5,241 nucleotides of DNA, taken from assembly GCA_035255485.1 (NCBI GenBank), contig DATEZO010000098.1, positions 1 through 5,241 of the forward strand, in the 5' to 3' direction. The notes under the pieces are model-generated. The model worked only from the letters and a program-made list of their open reading frames with translations, was not told the DNA's origin and did not search any database. Made by a program: the position numbers and the translations under genes. Positions 1 to 5,241 of the stretch are shown piece after piece. The stretch is from DATEZO01 sp035255485. Lineage in GTDB: Bacteria > Pseudomonadota > Gammaproteobacteria > Burkholderiales > Burkholderiaceae_D. Numbering within the stretch: the first letter of the stretch is position 1; each line of letters starts with the position of its first letter.

Positions 1-241
1 TGACGCGCACACTGTTCGGCAAGGCCAGGTGCAGGTCGCGGGAAATCCGGCGCAAGGCCGTATCCGCCGTGTCCGTCATTTCTGCGCGGCGCGCGGAATC
101 AACGTAGCCTTGCACGGGCTTGACGATAAATACCGCCACGACCGCTGCGATAATGCCGGTAATCGCGATCACGATGATCGCCTCGAGCAGCGTGAAACCT
201 TGATGCGGTTTCTTCACGAGGGTAGTCATAGGCCGCTTCAT
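1..241 (-). CDS. mshO: MSHA minor pseudopilin MshO, N-terminal part (cut by window edge)
   Basis: The first 80 residues are present and the gene runs off the left edge. The leader MKRPMTTLVKKPHQG is cut after Gly15, giving FTLLEAIIVIAITGIIAAVV with Glu20 at +5. Residues 39-80 include FIVKPVQGYVDSARRAEMTD and TALRRISRDLHLALPNSVRV, the conserved MshO/PulJ-like opening with its long amphipathic helix. I chose the ATG at 241 because it overlaps the mshD stop in an ATGA arrangement; the ATGs at 250 and 229 are in frame and possible, as none has a clear Shine-Dalgarno. MshO is thought to be a tip or priming minor pilin acting with MshC and MshD. The expected mshP and mshQ would lie further left, outside the window. 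Confidence 0.88.
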   Translation of the reverse strand, partial: MKRPMTTLVKKPHQGFTLLEAIIVIAITGIIAAVVAVFIVKPVQGYVDSARRAEMTDTADTALRRISRDLHLALPNSVRV

Positions 242-837
242 ACCGACCATGGCGCATAGCGCAGGCGATAACCCGTCAGGGTGACATCCGTGCCGGCCGG
301 CCCTGTCACCCTGACATCGATCCGCAGCGATTCCGTCGCGGCGACTGCGCCCGCTCCGGACCCGACTGATTCCTGGGTGATGGTGACGGTTGCGCTATAG
401 GCGCTCAATCCGGCAATCGCCGTGTTGTCGCTGACGTCGACAATCGCGATCGCTTTGGGTACGCCGTTAGCGTCCACGTAGTCGTTGACGTTATCAAACG
501 GCAGCACAGAATCAGTGCGTGTTTCGCCCCCTTCCGGACCGAAGCCTTCCGGTATAGCGCAGTCGCCAGGTTGGGTAACTGCGGGAGACGCGGCGCTGGG
601 ATCATCCGGATCGCAGTAGCTGAAAGGCTGCATCTCGATTTCTTCGAGCAGCGACTCCGCGATGGCAATCGCCTGTTTGCGCACCAATGGATCGGAACTG
701 TGTGCTGTCGTCAGATTCATCACCGACAGAATCCCCACGATCCCGACGCTGACGATCACGATAAACATGATGAGTTCGACGAACGAGATCCCGCTCTGCA
801 ATGCACGATAGTTGACCGGGAAACTACGTATGGACAT
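238..837 (-). CDS. mshD: MSHA minor pseudopilin MshD
   Basis: A 199-residue minor pilin of the MSHA system. The leader is 16 residues and ends in Gly16; the mature N-terminus would be ISFVELIMFIVIVSVGIVGI, with Glu21 at +5 and Ile rather than Phe/Met at +1. The stretch SSDPLVRKQAIAIAESLLEE (47-66) followed by a PFSYCDPDD motif (71-79) is typical of MshD proteins and is the main basis for the name. Cys75 and Cys93 probably form a disulfide. The C-terminal part (about 145-195) looks like beta strands of a globular pseudopilin head, with a VRVTGP...VTLTGYRLRYAP ending. Its start overlaps mshC by 14 nt, and its TGA stop overlaps the mshO ATG as ATGA, so mshC-mshD-mshO form one translation-coupled block. 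Confidence 0.88.
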   Translation of the reverse strand: MSIRSFPVNYRALQSGISFVELIMFIVIVSVGIVGILSVMNLTTAHSSDPLVRKQAIAIAESLLEEIEMQPFSYCDPDDPSAASPAVTQPGDCAIPEGFGPEGGETRTDSVLPFDNVNDYVDANGVPKAIAIVDVSDNTAIAGLSAYSATVTITQESVGSGAGAVAATESLRIDVRVTGPAGTDVTLTGYRLRYAPWSV

Positions 838-1285
838 AGCCGGTCTCCCTCTCTACCGTGATGCTGTCAGGGGCTCCTAACACCTGTATGGTTTGCGTGA
901 CGCTTGCCTGACCCAACGATGTGAAATAAAAGGTGGCCGGCGTCGCTGAAAAACTGATATTCGATTTGGCCGTGATCTGATAGGGGTTTTCACCTCCGGG
1001 CCCCAACAGCGGAGGATTCGCGCCGCAGGTGTTCGTCCCTGCGGCTGCGGCGATGGTAAGCGAGACGGTGGTGGAGGTGAAAGTGACACAAACCGTTCGG
1101 CGCTGCGCAATCGCGGCTTTTTGCGCATAGCGCAGGATAGCCAGAGTTTGATCAGAAAAAGCCCGCGCCTCAAACGTGGAGCGATCGAAAAAGCGCGGCA
1201 GCGCGACCACGGCAAGGATGCCGATGATGATCATGATGCTGATCAGTTCGACGAGTGTGAAGCCGGTTGTTCTTGTATGCATCAT
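824..1285 (-). CDS. mshC: MSHA minor pseudopilin MshC (GspH/FimT-like)
   Basis: A 153-residue minor pilin expected in the pilus-priming complex with MshD and MshO in the inner membrane and periplasm. The start at 1285 gives a short leader MMHTRTTG, cut after Gly8, then FTLVELISIMIIIGILAVVA with Glu13 at mature +5. The frame stays open upstream to 1342, but that would add 19 Arg-rich residues and make an atypical leader; starting at Met2 (1282) is equally possible. The body fits the GspH/FimT pseudopilin plan: a helix through DQTLAILRYAQKAAIAQRR (45-63), two cysteines (Cys66, Cys87), the TFYFTSLGQ strand-turn (118-126) and a C-terminal ITVERETGYVHT (142-153) resembling the family's closing strand. 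The ribosome binding site is weak. Its last 14 nt overlap the start of mshD, so the two are translationally coupled. Assignment to mshC rests on fold and gene order, as minor pilins diverge fast. Confidence 0.88.
   Translation of the reverse strand: MMHTRTTGFTLVELISIMIIIGILAVVALPRFFDRSTFEARAFSDQTLAILRYAQKAAIAQRRTVCVTFTSTTVSLTIAAAAGTNTCGANPPLLGPGGENPYQITAKSNISFSATPATFYFTSLGQASVTQTIQVLGAPDSITVERETGYVHT
845..851 (-). promoter_or_regulatory. Ribosome binding site of mshD inside mshC
   Basis: GAGGGAG in the transcript lies 7 nt upstream of the mshD ATG at 837 and within the last codons of mshC. It supports the chosen mshD start and its long leader. MshD therefore has its own initiation signal despite overlapping mshC. 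Confidence 0.7.
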
Positions 1286-1366
1286 CAGCGATCGACGTTT
1301 CTGAATATCCAAGAAGCGGCCGCGGCGATACCGATATGGCACCTGTCACCGACCTGGATTAAATCC

Positions 1367-1399
1367 GCTGGCCCGCCGACAACCACGCATGGAGCCAGC
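1367..1399 (-). repeat. Inverted repeat in the glycosyltransferase-mshC gap
   Basis: GCTGGCTC and GGGCCAGC pair as an 8-bp GC-rich stem with one T-G wobble around a 17-nt loop. It lies in the 177-nt gap (1286-1462) between the glycosyltransferase stop and the mshC start, which otherwise holds no gene that I can see. No T-run follows, so it is not a typical intrinsic terminator. It could be a weak transcript-processing or attenuating structure, or chance. Confidence 0.3.
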
Positions 1400-1462
1400 T
1401 GCGAACCTATTATGCCTCACGGAAACCCCAACCAACTTTCAGGAAGCCAGTTCCAATTCCTT

Positions 1463-4309
1463 TTATTGGTTGAGCGACGCGGGGAAACACGATTTCCTGT
1501 CGCCCTCCACCCTGCCTGACTCCACTGTCGCTGAATAGGCAAGCGCCCAAAGGTCATAGGATGGTCCGCGCTCCACCACCGTCGCCTCAAAGCCGCTTTC
1601 GCGAAGTACGCGGTCAAGGCTTCGTGCGGTAAATCCGGTCTTGTGCGCCATGAAGAGGTTGCCCCTTGCCATCGCAGGCCGGTGGCCGTACAGGATGTCG
1701 ATCGGCGCAATCGGCCCGGCGGGAGCGACATAGGCAGGTTCTTCGAGCTTGTCATCGGCGACCAGCGCGCACACTGATTGCAGATCCGGACAAGTCAGCA
1801 CCAGGAGTCCGTCGGGTTTCAGCACACGCCTGAACTCCTTCAGCGCCACCTCGACTTCATGCGGATACAAGTGTTCGATGTTGTGGGACGAGTAAACAGC
1901 ATCCACGCTGCCACTCTCGACCGCGGCCATGTCGAGCATGCTTGCAACGACATCCGGATTGACGCCCGGATCGATGTCGAGGCGGATTTCCTGCCAGCGG
2001 CTTTGAAAATGGACGGGTAACGAGCGCTTGTCGGCAGGACCGCAGCCGACATGCAGAACCTTTTTTCTTGCAACAGGTGTACCCGGTACAATCTCCGCGC
2101 CAAGCTTCTCGTCGCGCAGCCAGGCTTGCCACATGCGGCGGTACAGCGTCTCCAGATCATGGGTGAACTGCTCCGGCTGGCACAGCGGACTGTTTGCCAT
2201 GCGGCGTCGGATCTGTTGCCTCATTCCGGAAAGACGCTCGACCTTGTGTGCGAGCGAGATCGCGCCTTCAACATACATGTCAAGGTCGTCGAAGATGAGT
2301 TCGGTCAGCCCGATATTGGTCAGTGCAGAGGCAGATTGCCGCGAAACCACGCTGTTGCCAGCCAGTGTCACGACCGGCACTCCCATCCAGAGCGCCTCCA
2401 GTGTCGTCATGCCGCCATTAAAAGGAAACGGGTCGAGGGCGATGTCAACTTCGCCATACTGCTCCAGCATTTCCGGATGTTGCGATGGCCCGCGCAATTC
2501 CAGCCGGTCGCCTTTCAGCCCCAGCTCGGCAAAGCGGCGACGCAGGGACTCGCGCACGCTTTCATTCTCCAGCACGCCGGCCTTCAGCAGCAGCCGGCTG
2601 CCCGGAACCGCATCAAGAATCCTGACCCAGGCAGAGATTACCGGATCAACCAGCTTTTCGACGCGATTGAATGAGCCGAAGGTGATATAGCCGACATCGA
2701 GGACCGGCGACGGCGCAACATCTGGCGCGTACTCGGGCGGCGAGTAGCAAAAACGGGAGTGCGGCAGCCACACCGGCGTCTCGGAAAACAGCTGCCCCGC
2801 ATTGGCGGGTGTCGTCACCGGGTCGGTGATGAAGTAATCGATGTTCTTCAACCCGGTCGAATGGAAGTAGCCGATCCAGGTTGCCTGGACCGGCGCAGGC
2901 CTGCGCACGAATGCGGGCAAGCGGTTGTAGGCGGTATGCCCGGAAAGGTCCACCAGGATGTCAATCTGGTCCTGATGAATCTGCTCCGCCAGTTCATCAT
3001 CGGTCATCAACAGCGCATCGATCCATGCAACCGCATTGGAGCGGATGGCATCGGTGACATCGTCGCTGGCGCGCATCATGGAATAGCAATAAATTTCGAC
3101 CTGCTGCCGGTCGTGGTTGCGCATCACGTCCCTCAGCAGGAAACCCACAGGATGCCTGCCAAAGTCTCCGGACACGTAACCTATCCTTAACGGACGATCC
3201 GCATCCCGGGATTGGTCGTAGCCGAATGGTTTCTTGTCGTTGACTTTCTCGAATCGATCCGCCCATTCCCGATGGTAGGCAAATACTTCATCGGCGGAGA
3301 TATCCGGCAGATAGGTGGCGTCAAAGGCGATGTTCGAATAGATCGCCGGCATGTCCGGATTTTCCGCCAATGCCCTTTCATGCAGGCGGATCGCGCCCTG
3401 ATGATCGCCTTTCACACTCAGGCATCCTGCAAGCGTGATCAGGACCGAAATGTTATTGGGCTGCATCCGAAGCACTTTCAGGCACGTCGCCTCCGCCTCG
3501 GACAAATTACCCTTTGCCTGCTGGGCCAATGCCAGCGAAGCGAGACGCTGGACACTCTCCCCTTTAACTTCAATCTCATGCTCGAAGTATTCGAGCGTCT
3601 CCGCAAGGCGCCGGGTCTCGCCCAGCAAGGTCGAGAGCGCGAGGTGGGCTTCCGGACATGATGGATCGTATTCGAGAGCCTTGCGAAATGCCTTCACTGC
3701 CGGACGTGCTTTTCCTGAATGCAGCAAAACATTGCCCAGGTTGACGTGCAAGGCCGCTTCATTCGGATGCAACTCGATCGCTTCGCGAGCGGCAGACTCT
3801 GCGTCCGTGAACTTCGCCAATTCGTACAGCGCCGCAACGCGATTGTTCAATGCCTGCAGCAATCGCGGCTCGATTTTCAGCGCGCGCTCGATCTTTTCCA
3901 GTGCCGCAGGAGTCTCGCCTTTGACCAACCACCACTCACCCAAATTGCTCCATGCCTGTGCATAATCTGGATCGAGTTCAATCGCCTTTTCATAGGCCTC
4001 ACGTGATGCGTCCATCCGGGCAAGGCGTCGTTGTGCGGCGCCCAAGGCACACCAGGCCTTTGCATACGCCGGATCAGCGCGCAGCGCCTCCTGGCATGCA
4101 TCGACCGCTTCCTGGTTGAGATCCCTGGCCATGAGCCGCTGGCTCAATTGAAATCCTGCTTCTGCTGCAATTCTTCCGGTTCCGGAGGCGCCACTTCTAT
4201 AGCAGGATTCGGCCAGAGTCGACAATCCCTTGCGTTCAAGCCAGCGGCCCATGTAGAACCACAGCCCACCGCCGAAACATGGAAAGATGGATATCGGACC
4301 TTTCATCAT
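1463..4309 (-). CDS. TPR-GT41 (SPINDLY/OGT-like) glycosyltransferase fused to SAM methyltransferase
   Basis: A 948-residue three-part enzyme. Residues 49-318 are eight TPR repeats with an almost perfect 34-residue period (units starting near 81, 115, 149, 183, 217, 251 and 285, each ending in a Pro or Gly-type turn), the usual protein-substrate scaffold of O-GlcNAc transferases. Residues about 372-726 are the GT41 catalytic region: RIGYVSGDFGRHPVGFLL with His386, DLSGHTAYNRLP (454-465), QATWIGYFHSTGLKNIDY (475-492), FGSFNRVEKL with Lys552, and LDPFPFNGGMTTLEALWMG (625-643). His386 and Lys552 match the positions of human OGT His498 and Lys842. Residues about 748-925 are a class I methyltransferase: VLHVGCGP (751-758) as SAM motif I, the acidic LDIDP (777-781), SSHNIEHL (807-814) and RRVLKPDGLLVLTCPD (827-842). 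The family transfers a sugar from a nucleotide sugar to Ser/Thr. No signal peptide, so it is probably cytoplasmic. The ATG at 4309 has only a weak Shine-Dalgarno, and Met2 or Met20 are alternative starts. Sugar, acceptor and methylation target are unknown. Confidence 0.93.
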   Translation of the reverse strand: MMKGPISIFPCFGGGLWFYMGRWLERKGLSTLAESCYRSGASGTGRIAAEAGFQLSQRLMARDLNQEAVDACQEALRADPAYAKAWCALGAAQRRLARMDASREAYEKAIELDPDYAQAWSNLGEWWLVKGETPAALEKIERALKIEPRLLQALNNRVAALYELAKFTDAESAAREAIELHPNEAALHVNLGNVLLHSGKARPAVKAFRKALEYDPSCPEAHLALSTLLGETRRLAETLEYFEHEIEVKGESVQRLASLALAQQAKGNLSEAEATCLKVLRMQPNNISVLITLAGCLSVKGDHQGAIRLHERALAENPDMPAIYSNIAFDATYLPDISADEVFAYHREWADRFEKVNDKKPFGYDQSRDADRPLRIGYVSGDFGRHPVGFLLRDVMRNHDRQQVEIYCYSMMRASDDVTDAIRSNAVAWIDALLMTDDELAEQIHQDQIDILVDLSGHTAYNRLPAFVRRPAPVQATWIGYFHSTGLKNIDYFITDPVTTPANAGQLFSETPVWLPHSRFCYSPPEYAPDVAPSPVLDVGYITFGSFNRVEKLVDPVISAWVRILDAVPGSRLLLKAGVLENESVRESLRRRFAELGLKGDRLELRGPSQHPEMLEQYGEVDIALDPFPFNGGMTTLEALWMGVPVVTLAGNSVVSRQSASALTNIGLTELIFDDLDMYVEGAISLAHKVERLSGMRQQIRRRMANSPLCQPEQFTHDLETLYRRMWQAWLRDEKLGAEIVPGTPVARKKVLHVGCGPADKRSLPVHFQSRWQEIRLDIDPGVNPDVVASMLDMAAVESGSVDAVYSSHNIEHLYPHEVEVALKEFRRVLKPDGLLVLTCPDLQSVCALVADDKLEEPAYVAPAGPIAPIDILYGHRPAMARGNLFMAHKTGFTARSLDRVLRESGFEATVVERGPSYDLWALAYSATVESGRVEGDRKSCFPASLNQ

Positions 4310-4330
4310 GCCTGTCTCGTCCGCAAAAAA

Positions 4331-4657
4331 TTAGCGCTTGCCGCCGACAAAAACCGTCGTCAGCATGGCAAAAAGGACTTGTTTAACCAGCGGGGGGGGA
4401 TAGCCTGCTTGCAGCAGTCGCTGCTGGAGACCAAATGCAACACGGGCACGTCCAATCAAGCCGAGCCCATGACGCCGCCTTTCTTGATAGGCAGCGTCAT
4501 AGAACAACTTCAACGCTGCTTCTGAGGATGACTTGATCTCGCTTTCGGACAGCCGCTTGCCCCGTTTGACGCGATCAGGTTGAATCGGAACCGCGCGCTG
4601 AAATTCTTCAGAGAGCTTGTCGCAAATCTGGTCGATCCGCCCCGGAGTCTTGCTCAT
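4331..4657 (-). CDS. Small hypothetical protein between pilin and glycosyltransferase
   Basis: I do not recognise this 108-residue protein. It has no signal peptide and no clear membrane helix; the most hydrophobic stretch is near the C-terminus (about 91-105, VKQVLFAMLTTVFVG). It is basic and apparently mostly helical, with an Arg-rich middle (YQERRRHG, 57-64) and a possible helix-turn-helix-like pair around 70-100, broken by the triple proline at 87-89. The start is supported by GGAAG 6 nt upstream of the ATG. It ends 21 nt before the glycosyltransferase gene on the same strand, so the two are probably co-transcribed and it may be an accessory or regulatory partner; that is inference from position only. 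The proline triplet is encoded by a run of eight C's, a possible slippage site. No overlapping frame offers a better alternative, but expression is unproven. Confidence 0.72.
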   Translation of the reverse strand: MSKTPGRIDQICDKLSEEFQRAVPIQPDRVKRGKRLSESEIKSSSEAALKLFYDAAYQERRRHGLGLIGRARVAFGLQQRLLQAGYPPPLVKQVLFAMLTTVFVGGKR

Positions 4658-4730
4658 GAATTTCTTCCAACAAAAAAGAGGTGCAACGATATCTAACTCT
4701 CAAACCGGAAAGCCCAGTTCCCCGTCCCCA

Positions 4731-4771
4731 CAAAAACACGAGGCGCGTCGCACGAAAATGCGAGGCGCCTC
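4731..4771 (-). terminator. Rho-independent terminator after mshA
   Basis: In the transcript direction, 4771-4740 folds into a hairpin: 7 bp GAGGCGC/GCGCCTC, one C-C mismatch, then 5 bp TCGCA/TGCGA closing a TTTTCG loop. A U-rich run (TGTTTTTG, 4738-4731) follows. The stem begins 22 nt past the mshA stop codon. It should end most mshA transcripts, so the downstream genes depend on read-through or on a separate promoter in 4658-4730. Confidence 0.85.
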
Positions 4772-4793
4772 ACGGAGTCGAGTTAGAAGTCAA

Positions 4794-5207
4794 TCAACCA
4801 GTGCAAATCAGCGTCGCTGCTGCCGTATTACTCGTTGTCGAACCAGCAGTGTTTGAGACCGTAACACCGATTGTTCCTCCGGCACCGCCGGCGGTGCCTG
4901 TGCAGTCCACTGTAGGTGTCACCGAGTATCCGGAAGGAAGGCCTCCAACCATAATACTAGCGAGCATTGACGGAACGCTTACCGCTGCTCCGTTAACTCG
5001 TTGTGCTTTCGTGGAATTTGCCACGAAAGCGCCATAATTTATGGCAAAGGCCGAAGTGACAGCACCGGCGACGCCCTTAGCAGCTGCCGCCTCCGCATCC
5101 GACTTCAAATCCACAAACTTCGGCAACGCCGTCGCCGCCAAAATACCGAGAATCACAATTACCACGACCAGTTCGATCAGGGTAAAACCAGATTGTTGCT
5201 TGTTCAT
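4794..5207 (-). CDS. mshA: MSHA-type major type IV pilin (prepilin MshA)
   Basis: Major structural subunit of an MSHA-like type IVa pilus, a surface fibre used for attachment. The 137-residue protein starts with a 7-residue basic leader ending in Gly7, followed by Phe8 and the class III prepilin signature FTLIELVVVIVILGILAATA, with Glu12 at mature position +5; prepilin peptidase should cut after Gly7. Directly after it comes LPKFVDLKSDAEAAAAKGVA, the stretch characteristic of MshA/MshB-type pilins. The C-terminal half is small, rich in Gly, Ala, Ser and Thr, and holds the only two cysteines (Cys102 and Cys135), expected to form the disulfide of the D-region. The segment at about 118-132 is Ser/Thr/Asn rich. 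The start is fixed by an AGGAGG Shine-Dalgarno 5 nt upstream and by the leader length. A terminator follows the stop closely, so it probably has its own abundant transcript. An MshB-type paralogue cannot be fully excluded, but position before mshC favours MshA. Confidence 0.92.
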   Translation of the reverse strand: MNKQQSGFTLIELVVVIVILGILAATALPKFVDLKSDAEAAAAKGVAGAVTSAFAINYGAFVANSTKAQRVNGAAVSVPSMLASIMVGGLPSGYSVTPTVDCTGTAGGAGGTIGVTVSNTAGSTTSNTAAATLICTG

Positions 5208-5208
5208 A

Positions 5209-5220
5209 CCTTCCTCCTCA
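5209..5220 (-). promoter_or_regulatory. Strong ribosome binding site of mshA
   Basis: The transcript reads TGAGGAGGAAGG just ahead of the mshA ATG, with an AGGAGG core at 5218-5213 and a 5-nt spacer to the start codon. This is the best Shine-Dalgarno in the window and suits the major pilin, which must be made in large excess over the minor pilins. The promoter must lie beyond the right edge, because only 34 nt of upstream sequence are present and no -10/-35 pair is seen there. Confidence 0.85.
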
Positions 5221-5241
5221 GGACAAGATTTACTTACTTCT

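Noticed and set aside
29..259. Plus-strand open frame at the left edge
   Set aside because: It is antisense to the start of mshO, which has a full prepilin signature on the minus strand.
1316..1323. Perfect 8-bp GC palindrome upstream of mshC
   Set aside because: Too short to be a hairpin or operator on its own in GC-rich DNA; treated as chance.
1286..1342. N-terminal extension of MshC from an upstream in-frame ATG
   Set aside because: It adds 19 Arg-rich residues before the normal short prepilin leader; the MMHTRTTG start gives the standard leader length.
1409..1436. Possible sigma-70 promoter for mshC on the minus strand (GTTGGT or TTGGTT, 15-16 nt, CATAAT)
   Set aside because: The -10 is plausible but the -35 and spacing are poor, and such matches are common by chance. 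A separate mshC promoter in this 177-nt gap remains possible.
2028..2690. Long plus-strand open frames opposite the glycosyltransferase (also 2051-2674 and 3435-3965)
   Set aside because: They lie antisense to a clearly real, domain-rich gene, show no recognisable motif or membrane/signal logic, and are expected shadows of GC-rich coding sequence.
1..5241. CRISPR arrays, tRNA/rRNA genes, insertion sequences or attachment sites
   Set aside because: I saw no direct-repeat array, cloverleaf-like segment, transposase motif or flanking terminal repeats anywhere, so the extra genes between mshA and mshC carry no visible mark of a mobile element.

Overview
The window looks like a chromosomal segment from a proteobacterium. 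A betaproteobacterium is most likely, judging by the MSHA-type (mannose-sensitive haemagglutinin) type IV pilus gene set, the moderately high GC content and the style of the proteins; genus cannot be assigned from sequence alone. All convincing genes lie on the minus strand, so the cluster reads from the right edge to the left edge. Nothing on the plus strand looks like a real gene.

In transcription order: the major pilin gene mshA (5207-4794) has a strong ribosome binding site and is followed 22 nt later by an intrinsic terminator (4771-4731). Next come a small unrecognised gene (4657-4331) and, 21 nt further on, a large gene (4309-1463) for a three-part protein: eight TPR repeats, a GT41/SPINDLY (OGT-like) glycosyltransferase domain and a C-terminal SAM-dependent methyltransferase. 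After a 177-nt gap with no gene, the minor pseudopilin genes mshC (1285-824), mshD (837-238) and mshO (from 241, cut by the left edge) follow with overlapping ends, indicating translational coupling.

In the classical Vibrio msh locus mshA is followed directly by mshC, D, O, P and Q. Here the A-C junction is opened by the small gene and the glycosyltransferase/methyltransferase gene. The simplest reading is a pilus cluster carrying its own modification module: an enzyme that could O-glycosylate a protein substrate and methylate the glycan or another acceptor. The MshA pilin has a Ser/Thr-rich segment next to its C-terminal cysteine and is the obvious candidate substrate, but this is inference. 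The predicted cytoplasmic location of a GT41 enzyme versus the periplasmic side of a pilin head is a real difficulty. The three C/D/O proteins are initiator or tip-type minor pseudopilins expected to prime the pilus built from MshA.
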